Assembly (NCBI GenBank): GCA_035517515.1
Contig: DATIYQ010000172.1
Span: 1-11,187, forward strand
Direction of reading: 5' to 3'
DNA from: JOPF136 sp035517515
GTDB taxonomy: Bacteria > Acidobacteriota > Terriglobia > Acidiferrales > UBA7541
DNA length: 11,187 nucleotides
The notes beneath the pieces were generated by a model. That model saw nothing but the letters and a program-made list of their open reading frames with translations. It searched no databases and was not told the origin of the DNA. This document shows positions 1-8,700 of this stretch, piece after piece. How positions within the stretch are numbered: position 1 is the first letter of the stretch; the number at the start of each line of letters is the position of its first letter. The position numbers and the translations under genes are program-made.

Positions 1-108
1 TGGTGGTACCAGGCGTGCAGCTTCCTAGATTTCCGCACCGGACGGGTGTACCTTCCCGTTCTGGTAAGGCATACTTTGAAGCTACGGAAGCGCAGCCCGC
101 TTCCCTGA
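1..108 (+). CDS. Possible C-terminal end of an upstream gene (partial)
   Basis: Frame 1 is open from the first base to a TGA at 106-108 and gives 35 residues beginning WWYQACSFLDFRTG. About 70% of its third codon positions are G or C, which fits the other genes here better than the competing frame 3. Frame 3 is open until a TGA at 138-140 that overlaps the next ATG (ATGA), but only about half its third positions are G or C. No family can be recognised from so short a tail. If frame 1 is real, 28 bases separate it from the next gene, close enough for co-transcription. It could equally be non-coding leader DNA. Confidence 0.3.
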   Translation, partial: WWYQACSFLDFRTGRVYLPVLVRHTLKLRKRSPLP

Positions 109-136
109 CTCCGGCTTCCGCAGAATCGGTACGGCC

Positions 137-2680
137 ATGAAGACGCCCATCCCTTCCAAGGCTCCGCAGCCTTCGGCGCGTCCCCAGCGCGGAGGCGCCC
201 CCGCGCCGGAAGCCGCCACCGGCCGTTTTCTGGCCACGCTGCATCTGCTGGCGCGCAACCGGCGCATGTACCAGAAAGACCATCCGAAGGTGGAAGAGAG
301 CCTGTTTGCCGCCGAACGCAGCCTGCAAGAGGCGGTGGGCCCGGCGTCCGCAGTGGCCGTGAGGCTGGAAAGCGGGGCGATGTATTTCCGGGGCCGCGCG
401 CTGGATGATCCGCGGGGCGAGTTGCGCGCTTTTGCGGACGAATTGCTCCGCCGTGGAATCTCCGCGCTCACCTTCCGTCCCGGGACGCATTCCGGCGAAC
501 TGATCGCCTTTCTGGAACTGGTGGACACAGTACCGCCCGGGGCCGGCAACACACCCTTTGCGCACGGCGCGGTGCGTTCCCCCTGGGCGGAACGCCTGGC
601 GCAGCGCCGCATCAGCGGAATCGCGGTGAATGAGCCGGTGGCCGATGCGCGGCCGGACCCAATGCTTCCGCGCATCCTGGCGGCCGTGCTGCAGCAACGC
701 AGCCAGGTCTCCACGGAAGCAAAGCCCGCGCAGGAGGCGGCCGCCGAAGATCGAATCGTAGCCGCGCTGAAGCTGCTGGACGGGCTGGCGCGCACGCTGC
801 CCAGCGGAAGCGCGGCGTCGCCGGACTCCGCGGTGATCGCCGCGCAGGAAATGGAGCGCGCGTTTGCCTCCGCGGACCGCAGTTCCGTGCTGCTGCTCTC
901 GCGGGAGATGAATCGCAGCCCGCTGCAATCCGGCGAGACGCACGAAAGCTACTTCGCGCGGCTGGCGGAAGAGATGGCCCTTTCCGAGTCCGTGGAGCAA
1001 TTCCGGAGCGGGAGGCTGCGCCCGGCAGAGGTACGCAAACTGGCCACGCGCGTGGGCCGGCAGATCGCGGACCTGGAGAATGCCCACCCACAGGTACTCG
1101 CGCCCCTGGCGCGGCTCGCGGGGGATAGCGGCGCGGCTGAATTTGAATCCCAGTTCTGGGGCGCGCTGGAGCCGGAGGAAATCTCCAAGCTGCTGCGCTC
1201 CGACGAATCCTGGTCCGTTCCCCCTTCCATCCTGCACGGGGTGCTGAATTGCGCGGACACCACGCCGGCGCTGCGCGAGGCGCGCTCGGCCCTGCTGGCG
1301 TACAGCAAGGGCCTGCAATCGAATGAGGGCGAAATCCGCAAAGCGGTGGTGGCCGGCCTCGCCGACCTGGGAGACATGCTGCTGCACTACTGGCCGGAGC
1401 AGCTTCCCGAGGAGTTTGGCGAGCGCGTGCTGGAGGCGCTGGTGCTGGAGCGCAATCCTTCCATCGCCGCGCTTCTGGTGGTGGTGGTGGAGCGCATGGC
1501 CGATGCCGCGCTGCACAAAGGACGGTTCGCGGAATTCGAATCTGTGCTGAAAGCGCTGGAAACGGCTCCGCGCGGGCTGGAGCACTTGAGCCTGCTGGAG
1601 CGGCGCCTGTGCGAGGGTGAGCGCTTTGAATTGCTGCTGTCGGGCGCGCTGGCGCACCGGCCGCTGGAATCCGGCGTGGTGCGCATTCTGGGGCGCAAGC
1701 CGGAGCCGGTGGTGGACGCGCTCACCTCGGTGCTGGCCGGAGGCGGCGTGGAGGGCGAAGCCGCGCCCCTGGCCGCGCTGCCCGCGATGGTGCGGCTGAT
1801 GAAGGCCCTGGGCGACCCGGCCATCGAGTTGCTGGCCAGCCGCGTACACGAGAAACGCCTGGGCCGCGCCACCGCCGCTGTGAAGCTGCTGGCGGCGGTG
1901 CGCCCGCAACGCCTGGTGGAACTGCTTCCCGAAGCGCTGCCCAATTGGGATTGGAGCGTGCAGGATCTGGCCATCTCGGAGTTCGCGCGCCAGCGCGTTT
2001 CCGGCCTGCCGGAGGCCCTGCTCGCCTCGCTGCCTCGCGCGCACCTCTACGTGGTTCCAATGATGCTGGACTTGCTGAGCATGGAGGGCGATGCCGCGGC
2101 CGTCCCGGTAATGTTTGAGATTGCCGCGGGGCAGAACGAGCGGCTGAAAGACGTGTTCATCCGCATCAAGGCCATCGAGGGATTGGGCCGGCTGCGCGCG
2201 GCGGAAGCGGCGCCGCTGCTGCGCGCCATCCTGCGCACGCGCAACGGCCTGAGCTATGCGGAGCCGGCGGGCTTGCGCACCGCCGCCGAAGATGCGCTGG
2301 AAGCCATCGAGGGACGCATGACCCGCTCGCGCCTGCAGGAGCAACTGGAAGCCGCGGCGAACATGGCCGGGGCGGCGCGCCCGCGGCGCTATCCGCGCTT
2401 CCCGCTCGATTCACCGCTCAGCGCGCGCATCGAGGGGAAACGCCCCATGACCGCCACGGTGCGCACCATCAGCCTGGGTGGGGCTTGCCTGGAATCCAAT
2501 CGCGGCTTGCAGATGGGCGACGCTTTCCCCATGGAAATCAAGAGCGGCCTGCGCAGCATCAGCGCCATGGCCGTGGTGCGCAGCATCCTGCCCAATGGAA
2601 CCGGAGTCGAATTCGTGCACATGGGGCAGGAAGACCGTGAAAAACTGCGCAAATTACTGCGTGGCTTGCAGGAAGACTAG
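137..2680 (+). CDS. HEAT-like repeat protein with C-terminal PilZ domain
   Basis: An 847-residue protein, probably cytoplasmic, with no signal peptide. Residues 1-27 are a Pro/Ala-rich disordered leader. Residues 28-130 form an alpha/beta-looking N-terminal region with a YQKDHP motif at 45-50. The middle (about 330-740) is almost all amphipathic helices in pairs rich in Leu and Ala, typical of HEAT-like solenoids; the clearest units are at about 660-740. The C-terminus is a PilZ domain: the RxxxR arginines are R750 and R754 (RRYPR), and the second motif is TISLGG at 777-782. PilZ domains bind cyclic di-GMP through RxxxR and (D/N)xSxxG; here Thr replaces the usual Asp/Asn, so binding is plausible but unproven. 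A scaffold or effector that links cyclic di-GMP to a partner protein is the natural inference. The ATG at 137 has only a weak ribosome site, but strong coding signal starts close behind it. The partner and process are unknown. Confidence 0.85.
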   Translation: MKTPIPSKAPQPSARPQRGGAPAPEAATGRFLATLHLLARNRRMYQKDHPKVEESLFAAERSLQEAVGPASAVAVRLESGAMYFRGRALDDPRGELRAFADELLRRGISALTFRPGTHSGELIAFLELVDTVPPGAGNTPFAHGAVRSPWAERLAQRRISGIAVNEPVADARPDPMLPRILAAVLQQRSQVSTEAKPAQEAAAEDRIVAALKLLDGLARTLPSGSAASPDSAVIAAQEMERAFASADRSSVLLLSREMNRSPLQSGETHESYFARLAEEMALSESVEQFRSGRLRPAEVRKLATRVGRQIADLENAHPQVLAPLARLAGDSGAAEFESQFWGALEPEEISKLLRSDESWSVPPSILHGVLNCADTTPALREARSALLAYSKGLQSNEGEIRKAVVAGLADLGDMLLHYWPEQLPEEFGERVLEALVLERNPSIAALLVVVVERMADAALHKGRFAEFESVLKALETAPRGLEHLSLLERRLCEGERFELLLSGALAHRPLESGVVRILGRKPEPVVDALTSVLAGGGVEGEAAPLAALPAMVRLMKALGDPAIELLASRVHEKRLGRATAAVKLLAAVRPQRLVELLPEALPNWDWSVQDLAISEFARQRVSGLPEALLASLPRAHLYVVPMMLDLLSMEGDAAAVPVMFEIAAGQNERLKDVFIRIKAIEGLGRLRAAEAAPLLRAILRTRNGLSYAEPAGLRTAAEDALEAIEGRMTRSRLQEQLEAAANMAGAARPRRYPRFPLDSPLSARIEGKRPMTATVRTISLGGACLESNRGLQMGDAFPMEIKSGLRSISAMAVVRSILPNGTGVEFVHMGQEDREKLRKLLRGLQED

Positions 2681-2782
2681 CGGCACGCCGCAGCGCAAGT
2701 GGAAATATTCCGATTCGACCCGCCGCATCCGCAGTATCGTTGTCTCTGATACATGCCACCGGTCCCCCCTTTCCCCTGTCTC

Positions 2783-2794
2783 GCGATCGATCGC
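2783..2794. repeat. 12-bp perfect palindrome in spacer
   Basis: The sequence GCGATCGATCGC is its own reverse complement. It lies 130 bases upstream of the DUF885 start and about 90 bases upstream of its putative -10 element. It could be a regulator site or a chance product of GC-rich DNA. It is related to, but not identical with, the GCGATCGC octamer common in some genomes. Confidence 0.4.
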
Positions 2795-2835
2795 CCGCTC
2801 CGGTCCGGTACGTTCCGCCAGTGCGTCCGCAGGCA

Positions 2836-2855
2836 CGCCTTCGCGCGTGAAGGCG
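2836..2855 (+). other. Hairpin between HEAT/PilZ and DUF885 genes
   Basis: A perfect 7-bp stem (CGCCTTC with GAAGGCG) closes a 6-base loop. No T tract follows, so it is not a standard intrinsic terminator. It sits just upstream of the putative DUF885 promoter and might end transcription from the gene at 137-2680 weakly, or act in regulation. Confidence 0.3.
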
Positions 2856-2859
2856 AGGC

Positions 2860-2889
2860 TTCGGCATCCCCCTGGAATGGGGTTAGAAT
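2860..2889 (+). promoter_or_regulatory. Candidate sigma-70-type promoter of the DUF885 gene
   Basis: A -10 hexamer TAGAAT lies at 2884-2889, 34 bases before the start codon. The -35 match (TTCGGC at 2860-2865, 18-base spacer) is poor. Support comes mainly from the same TAGAAT hexamer in front of both minus-strand genes at 9851-9856 and 10657-10662. Confidence 0.4.
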
Positions 2890-2923
2890 GCGGCCTCTTT
2901 CAACAGGTACAAGGGGAACCCCG

Positions 2924-4741
2924 ATGAAACATCACTTCCGCGCACGGCGCGGTCCGGCAAAACCGGCCGCTCCGTGGATCCAATGGCTCTTGCTGGCGCT
3001 GCTCCTGACCTGGATTGGCCCTGCCGCGTTCACCCAGACATCGGATGTCGCCGCGCGGCGCAAGGCGCTCACCGATTTGCTCGCCGAGCAGTGGGAATAC
3101 ACGCTGCGCAACAATCCGGTCCGCGCCTCCATGCTGGGCGACAAGCGGTGGAACGACAAGCTCGAGGACCTCTCCCAGGAGGCCATTGATAGGGACCTGG
3201 CGGAGGAGAAGAAATTCCTTTCGCGCTTCGAAGCCATGGACACCACCGGACTCCCAACCCAGGAAGCGCTGAACAAGACGCTGATGGTGCGCAATCTGAA
3301 GATGCGGCTGGAGGGGGCGCACTTCAAGCCTTGGGAGATGCCAGTCTCGCAGTACAGCGGCATCCATACCAACCTGGCGGGACTGGCCAACGTGCTCTCG
3401 TTCCAGACGGTGAAGGATTACGAGGACTTTATCGCGCGGATGAAGGCCATGCCGGTAATGTTCGACCAGACCATCATACAGATGCGCAAGGGCATGGCCG
3501 ACGGGCTGATGCAGCCGCGCTACCTGCTGGAACAGGTGGCGCAGCAGGCCAACAGCATTGCCACCCAGGAGCCGGAAAAGACCCCCTTCGCGCGCCCTTT
3601 CCTGAATTTTCCCAAGACCTTTTCCGAAGAGGACCAGAAGCGGCTTCGCCAGGAGGGCCTGGCGGCCATCCGCGGCGCGGTGCTGCCGGCCTACGTAAAC
3701 TACACCCGCTTTGTGCGCGACGAATACGCGCCCAAGGGACGCACCGAGCCCGGCCTGTGGGCTTTGCCCGATGGCGCGGCGCGCTACCAGTTTGCCATCC
3801 GCCAGATCACCACCACAGACCTGACGCCCGACGCCATCCATCAAATCGGGCTCAAGCAGATCGAGGAAATCGATTCCCAGATGCAGGCGATCGCCCGCCA
3901 GTTGGGATTCAAGGACGTGGCCAGCCTCAACGAGCACATCAAGAATGACAAAAGTCTCTACGGCACCTCCGGGCAGCAAATGCTGGAGCTCTACAAGAAA
4001 TACGTGGACGGGATGGAGCCGGAGCTGCCCAAGCTCTTCGGCCGGCTGCCGAAGAACAAGCTCGAGGTCATCCCCATGGAAACCTCGCGCTCGAAGAACT
4101 CCGTGCCCGCGGACTACACCGGAGGCGCGCCGGACGGCTCCCGTCCGGGCCACATCAACGTGAATGAGTACGATCCGGAGCATCGCCTGTTGCTGAACGT
4201 GGAGGCCATCGCCTACCACGAGGGCATTCCCGGACATCACCTGCAGATTTCCATCGCCCAGGAATTGCAGGATCTGCCGGCCTTCCGGCGCAACGGCGGC
4301 TACACCGCGTTCGTGGAAGGCTGGGCGCTGTATTCGGAGCAACTGGGCAAGGACGTGGGCCGTTACCAGGACCCCTACAGCAATTACGGCCGCCTGGAAA
4401 ACGAAATGTGGCGCGCCATTCGCCTGGTGGTGGATACCGGAGTGCACGCCAAGCACTGGTCGCGCGACCAGATGGTCGAATATTTCCACCGCTACACCGC
4501 CATGGACGAGCCCAACGTCCAGACGGAAGTGGACCGCTACATCTCCTGGCCGGCGCAAGCCCTGGCCTACAAACTCGGCCAGCTCGAGATCCTGAAACTC
4601 CGCGAGCAGGCCCGGCAAAAGCTGGGCGGGAAGTTCGACCTCCGCGCCTTCCACGACGAGATCCTGGGGAATGGCGCGCTGCCGCTGGACGTCCTGGACC
4701 AGGAAGTGACCACGTGGATCGCCGGCCGAGAGAAACCGTAG
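2924..4741 (+). CDS. Secreted DUF885 family zinc metallopeptidase
   Basis: A 605-residue protein of the DUF885 family (Pfam PF05960), regarded as metallopeptidases related to the HExxH group. Residues 1 to about 38 are a signal peptide: a basic start (MKHHFRARRG), then a hydrophobic core WLLLALLLTWIG and cleavage near AAFTQ. The family hallmark HEGIPGHH is at 432-439, where His432, Glu433 and a later His (His438 in strict HExxxxH spacing, or His439) are expected at the active site. A second conserved motif, EGWALYSE, is at 465-472 and should supply a further metal ligand. YISWPAQALAYKLG at 539-552 is the third family block. Length is normal for the family. The ATG at 2924 is chosen over longer forms because GGGGA at 2913-2917 precedes it by 6 bases and a signal peptide follows. 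The likely role is hydrolysis of peptides or proteins in the periplasm or outside the cell; the substrate is unknown. It appears to be its own transcription unit. Confidence 0.9.
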   Translation: MKHHFRARRGPAKPAAPWIQWLLLALLLTWIGPAAFTQTSDVAARRKALTDLLAEQWEYTLRNNPVRASMLGDKRWNDKLEDLSQEAIDRDLAEEKKFLSRFEAMDTTGLPTQEALNKTLMVRNLKMRLEGAHFKPWEMPVSQYSGIHTNLAGLANVLSFQTVKDYEDFIARMKAMPVMFDQTIIQMRKGMADGLMQPRYLLEQVAQQANSIATQEPEKTPFARPFLNFPKTFSEEDQKRLRQEGLAAIRGAVLPAYVNYTRFVRDEYAPKGRTEPGLWALPDGAARYQFAIRQITTTDLTPDAIHQIGLKQIEEIDSQMQAIARQLGFKDVASLNEHIKNDKSLYGTSGQQMLELYKKYVDGMEPELPKLFGRLPKNKLEVIPMETSRSKNSVPADYTGGAPDGSRPGHINVNEYDPEHRLLLNVEAIAYHEGIPGHHLQISIAQELQDLPAFRRNGGYTAFVEGWALYSEQLGKDVGRYQDPYSNYGRLENEMWRAIRLVVDTGVHAKHWSRDQMVEYFHRYTAMDEPNVQTEVDRYISWPAQALAYKLGQLEILKLREQARQKLGGKFDLRAFHDEILGNGALPLDVLDQEVTTWIAGREKP

Positions 4742-4778
4742 CCGGGTGGAGCAGATCTTCGCGCGGGAGATTTGGCGT

Positions 4779-4822
4779 GCCGGCCACGGCCGGCCGGCGC
4801 GGGCGCCGTCATTGTTATTTCT
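4779..4822 (+). terminator. Candidate terminator after the DUF885 gene
   Basis: Two GC-rich hairpins sit back to back. GCCGGC/GCCGGC has a CACG loop at 4779-4794, and CGGCG/CGCCG has a CGGG loop at 4795-4808. A T-rich but interrupted run (TCATTGTTATTTCT) follows. The order stem then T-rich DNA fits intrinsic termination on the plus strand, though the T tract is imperfect. Confidence 0.4.
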
Positions 4823-4880
4823 CCCCCGCAGTCCTATGCTCCCTGCTGCTTTCCTGGAACTTCTACCCGAGGAGCCGCAC

Positions 4881-5402
4881 ATGATTCGCCTTTTCCCCCG
4901 CCGTATTGCCTGGATACTGCTTCCGCTGCTGCTGGCCGGCCAGCGCCCCGCAACGCCGCAGGCAAAGACCACTGAAAGCATCCGGCAGAGATTCCTGGGC
5001 ACCTGGCGGCTGGTGGCCGATGAAAGCATTTCCAAAGAGGGCAAAGTGAGCTATCCCGATTTCGGGGCGCACGCCGTCGGCTACCTGGTGTACGCCCCTG
5101 ACGGCCACATGTGCGTCGGACTGATGAATCCCGACCGCCCCAAATGGACGGCGCCGAGAAACCCCACGGACCAGGAAAAGATTCTTCTGTTCGATAGCTT
5201 CTACGGCTACTGCGGGCGCTACGAGATTCGCGAGGCGGAGAATGTAATGATTCACTACCCGGAACTGGCCTCTACCCCGGACTTCGTCAACAGCACGCAG
5301 CCGCGCCCGTATACGTTCGACGGCAACCGCCTGACTTTCTCCGGCCCGGAACCCGGTCCGCAGGGCGGAACGTACCGCATCACCTGGGAAAAAGTGAAGT
5401 AG
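4881..5402 (+). CDS. Exported lipocalin-like domain protein
   Basis: A 173-residue protein. Residues 1 to about 27 are a signal peptide (MIRLFPRRIAWILLPLLLAG core, cleavage near the following Pro/Ala/Gln stretch). The mature part begins with FLGTWRLV at 38-45, the GxW block that opens lipocalin-like beta barrels. It continues with GYLVYAPDGHM at 67-77 and the strand-rich segment 104-170 (YTFDGNRLTFSG). This pattern fits the bacterial lipocalin-like family Lipocalin_5 (PF13924), usually about 130-150 mature residues. Members are thought to bind small hydrophobic ligands, but the ligand here cannot be read from sequence. Two cysteines (Cys78, Cys111) might form a disulfide after export. The start is well supported: GAGGAG at 4869-4874 lies 6 bases before ATG. 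It may be co-transcribed with the peptidase 139 bases upstream only if the hairpins between them leak. Confidence 0.75.
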   Translation: MIRLFPRRIAWILLPLLLAGQRPATPQAKTTESIRQRFLGTWRLVADESISKEGKVSYPDFGAHAVGYLVYAPDGHMCVGLMNPDRPKWTAPRNPTDQEKILLFDSFYGYCGRYEIREAENVMIHYPELASTPDFVNSTQPRPYTFDGNRLTFSGPEPGPQGGTYRITWEKVK

Positions 5403-5458
5403 CGGCCAGAAGGCATGCGCCGCGAACCGCACATCCACTCGTCGCACGGGACTGCTCG

Positions 5459-5490
5459 GATCGAAGAATTCTGACGATCATTACATTTTT
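5459..5490 (+). terminator. Candidate intrinsic terminator after the lipocalin-like gene
   Basis: GATCG at 5459-5463 pairs with CGATC at 5475-5479 around an inner AGAATTCT palindrome. Then comes ATTACA and a run of five T at 5486-5490. The stem is short and AT-rich, and the T run starts 6 bases late. It lies 57 bases past the stop codon. Confidence 0.4.
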
Positions 5491-5534
5491 GAGACCATTC
5501 AGGCTGTAGTCCCTGGTCCGCTCTTGCTGGGGCG

Positions 5535-5594
5535 CTTCTCCGTATTGCTTCATGCTGCTCCGTGTTGCTCCGTGCTTCTGTGCTTTCGTGGTGG
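5535..5594. repeat. Degenerate short tandem repeat of CACGGAG type
   Basis: Read on the minus strand the segment is a series of 8-11-base units: CACGAAAG, CACAGAAG, CACGGAGCAA, CACGGAGCAG, CATGAAGCAA, TACGGAG. The plus strand shows CTCCGTG-type units. Very similar CACGGAG/CACAGAG arrays are scattered between genes in many environmental bacterial genomes. They are often mis-called as genes because the minus frame reads as a His/Glu/Thr-rich peptide (here HHESTEARSNTEQHE). The function of such arrays is not established to my knowledge. The array lies in a 393-base gene-free stretch (5403-5795) whose remainder holds the terminator above, a GGGGTACCCC palindrome at 5693-5702 and the leader of the next gene. 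Confidence 0.7.
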
Positions 5595-5745
5595 CTGTTC
5601 AATCAACCTCTCGCGTTTTCTTCAATGTCCGAGTTCTTCTCACTCCGCCAAACTCTACGTCCCGCCAAACCAACATGGCTGCAAGCTCAGGCGGGGTACC
5701 CCTGGGGCGGACAGATGGGTCCGCGCCTACCCGGCGGCGCCGTGA

Positions 5746-5751
5746 TACGAT
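5746..5751 (+). promoter_or_regulatory. Weak candidate -10 element of the tricorn-like gene
   Basis: TACGAT (within GTGATACGATTC) lies 44 bases before the chosen ATG at 5796. No good -35 hexamer is seen 16-18 bases upstream. The position is right for a promoter, but the match is weak. Confidence 0.25.
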
Positions 5752-5795
5752 TCCGGGCCGATGTCGGAACCTACTACTCCGGAGACAAACCCCTC

Positions 5796-8700
5796 ATGAA
5801 GAAACTGTGCGTAATTCTTGCCGCAATCTGCCTCTATGCGCTGACTGCCGTTCCGCATCTCGCGGCGCAGGACAAAGCGCCGTTGCTGTTGCAATCGCCT
5901 ACGATGAGCAAAACGCAGGTGGCGTTTGCCTATGGCGGAGATATCTGGATTGTGGACCGCGCCGGGGGCGACTCGCGGCGACTGGTGACCGGCGCGGGCC
6001 TGAATAGCGGGCCGATGTTTTCACCGGACGGAACTTTGGTGGCCTATACCGGCGATTACGACGGCAACCAGGACGTTTATGTAGTGGCCGCGGCGGGCGG
6101 CGAGCCGCGGCGGCTCACCTCGCATCCGGACGTGGACGTGGTGCTGGGCTGGACCCCGGACGGGAAGAGAATCCTCTTCCGCTCGACGCGCACCAGCTAT
6201 TCGCGCTTCGAGAAGCTCTTCACGGTTCCGGCCGAGGGCGGCATGCCCACGGAAGTCCCGCTGCCCATGGGCGTGCAGGGCTCGTTTTCTCCGGATGCCG
6301 GGCACATCGCTTACGTGCCGTTCTGGAATCGCCGCCTGGGCGCCGGGGCCAATTACGTGGCCATCAAGCAATATCACGGAGGCAAGACGGCGCGGCTGTG
6401 GATCGCCAATCTCGCCGACTCCAGGATCGTGCGCCTGGAGCATGGCGATTGGGACGATTTCTGTCCCATGTGGGTGGGCGACGCGATCTATTTCCTCTCC
6501 AACCGCAGCGGCCGCGTGGAGCTTTACGCCTACAGCACGAAGGCCAAAGAGACCAAGCAACTGACCAAGACGACCGGCTTCGATCTCAAATCCGCCTCGG
6601 CAGGCCCCGGGGGCATCGTTTACGAGCAGCTCGGCTCCCTGCACATTTACGATTTCTCGAGCGGCGAATCGAAACGGCTCGACGTGCGCGTGGCCGGGGA
6701 CATGCCGCAGCTCCGCCGGCACTTTGAAAAAGTGGAGAAGCACCTCGAAAACCCCTCTCTTTCGCCGACGGGCCAGCGCGCGGTCTTTGAAGCCCACGGC
6801 GAAATCCTGACCGTGCCGGCGGAGAAGGGAGACATCCGCAACCTCACCAACAGTCCCGGAGTGATGGACCGGGATCCCGCCTGGTCGCCCGACGGCATGT
6901 CCATCGCCTGGTTCTCCGACGAGTCCGGCGAGTACGCGCTGCATATCCGCAACCAGGACGGCCTGGGCGCGGTGCGAAAAATCCCGTTGGGCCAGCCGCC
7001 TTCGTTTTTTTATACGCCGAGGTGGTCCCCGGACAGCAAAAGGATCTGCTACGACGACAAGCGCCTGAATCTGTGGTACGTGGACGTGAGCGCAGAGAAT
7101 CCGGTGCCGGTCAAGGTGGACACAGACCGCTTCGATTCGCCGCTGCACGAGTTTGATGCGGTGTGGTCTCCGGACAGCCGCTGGCTGGCGTATACGAAGC
7201 AACTGGCCAACTACATGCGAGCGGTTTTCGTTTACTCGATCGAGGAGAAATCGGTCACGCAGTTCACGGACGGCATGAGCGACGCGCTGTATCCGGCCTT
7301 CGACAAGAGCGGCAAATACCTCTATTTCACGGCCAGCACCAATCTGGGCCTGACCACCGGCTGGCTGGACATGACCAGCGAGGATCATCCGGTAACACGC
7401 AGCGCCTACGTTGCCGTGCTGCGCAAAGACCTGCCTTCGCCGCTGGCGCCGGAAAGCGACGATGAAAAGCCGGCCGCCAAGAAGGACGAGAAGGAAGGCA
7501 CGGGTGGCGAGGCCGCAAAGGAAAAGTCCGAAAAGAACGGCGAGAAAGACAAGGACAAGGAAAAGAAGGAACCCGTCAAGGTGACCATTGATTTCGACAA
7601 TTTGAGCCAGCGCATCCTGGCGCTGCCCATTCCGGACCGCAATTACGTGGGTCTGATATCGAGGAAGGAAGGAATCGTGTATCTGGCGGAGGCGGAAATC
7701 GTCTTCCGCGGCAACGGCCCCTTTACCTTCACGCTGCAGCGCTTCGACATGAAGACGCGGAAGACGGAGAAGCTGCTGGACGGCGCGCGCGAATTCTTTC
7801 TCTCCGCCAACGGGGAAAAGATGCTCTACCGCCAGGGCGACAACTGGTTCATCGCCGCGGCGGAGAAAGCCCCCAAACCCGGCGAGGGCCAGCTCAAGAT
7901 GGCGGACATGGAAGTGGCCGTGGACCCGCCCGCGGAGTGGAGCCAGATGTTCCGCGAGGTCTGGCGCATCGAACGCGATTTCTTCTATGACCCCAACTAC
8001 CACGGCCTGGATCTGAAGGCCGCGGAGAAAGCCTACGAAGCCTTCCTGGCGGGAATCGCCAGCCGCGCGGACTTGAGCTACCTGTTCGCGGATATGCTCG
8101 GCAACATCAACGTGCAGCACATGTACGTGGGCGCGGGCCAGCAGCCGGAGCTGAGCAAGGTCAAGGTGGGCCTGCTCGGCGCGGATTACACCCTGGAGAA
8201 CGGGCGCTATCGCTTCGCGCACATTTACGACGGAGAGAACTGGAACCCGCAGCTCCATGCCCCGCTCACCCAGCCCGGCGTGAACGTGAAAGTGGGCGAA
8301 TACCTGCTGGCCGTCAACGGGCGCGAACTGCACGCTGCCGATGAAATCTACAGCTTCTTCCTGGGGACCGCGGGCAAGCAGGTGGTGCTCGAGGTGGGCC
8401 CCAATCCCGACCGCAGCGGCTCACGCCAGGTGACGGTGGTGCCGGTGGACGCGGAGACCACGCTGCGCAATTACGGCTGGATCGAAGGCAACCGCCGCAA
8501 AGTGGACCAACTGAGCGGCGGCAAACTGGCCTACGTTTATCTGCCCAACACTGCTGGCGCCGGCTACACCAACTTCAACCGCTACTACTTCGCCCAGGTG
8601 GGCCGGCAGGGCGCGATTCTGGACGAGCGCTTTAACGGTGGCGGGCAGCTTGCGGATTACATAGTTGACTATCTCCGCCGGCCGGTGATGAGCCTGGTGA

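Noticed and set aside
138..140. ATGA overlap of an upstream frame with the HEAT/PilZ start
   Set aside because: The upstream frame 3 has poor third-position G/C, so translational coupling is not supported; frame 1 is the better candidate for an upstream tail.
2753..2923. Upstream extension of the DUF885 gene by 57 codons
   Set aside because: It crosses the palindrome, hairpin and promoter element. The ATG at 2924 has a good ribosome site and starts a signal peptide.
2900..5044. 714-residue minus-strand open frame
   Set aside because: It is the antisense shadow of a high-GC gene with clear DUF885 motifs, and it also spans the intergenic region and the lipocalin start.
5255..5602. Minus-strand frame giving a His/Glu/Thr-rich peptide (HHESTEARSNTEQHE)
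   Set aside because: This peptide is the translation of the CACGGAG-type repeat, a common source of false gene calls.
5562..5795. Upstream extension of the tricorn-like gene
   Set aside because: The added 78 codons run through the CACGGAG-type repeat and the putative promoter, have no family similarity, and would bury the signal peptide that starts at 5796.
7005..7011. Run of seven T within the tricorn-like gene, checked as a possible frameshift site
   Set aside because: The reading frame and propeller motifs continue unbroken on both sides (PSFFYTPRWSPDS).
6021..8333. 770-residue minus-strand open frame
   Set aside because: It is the antisense shadow of the tricorn-like gene, His/Val/Arg-rich with no recognisable domain.
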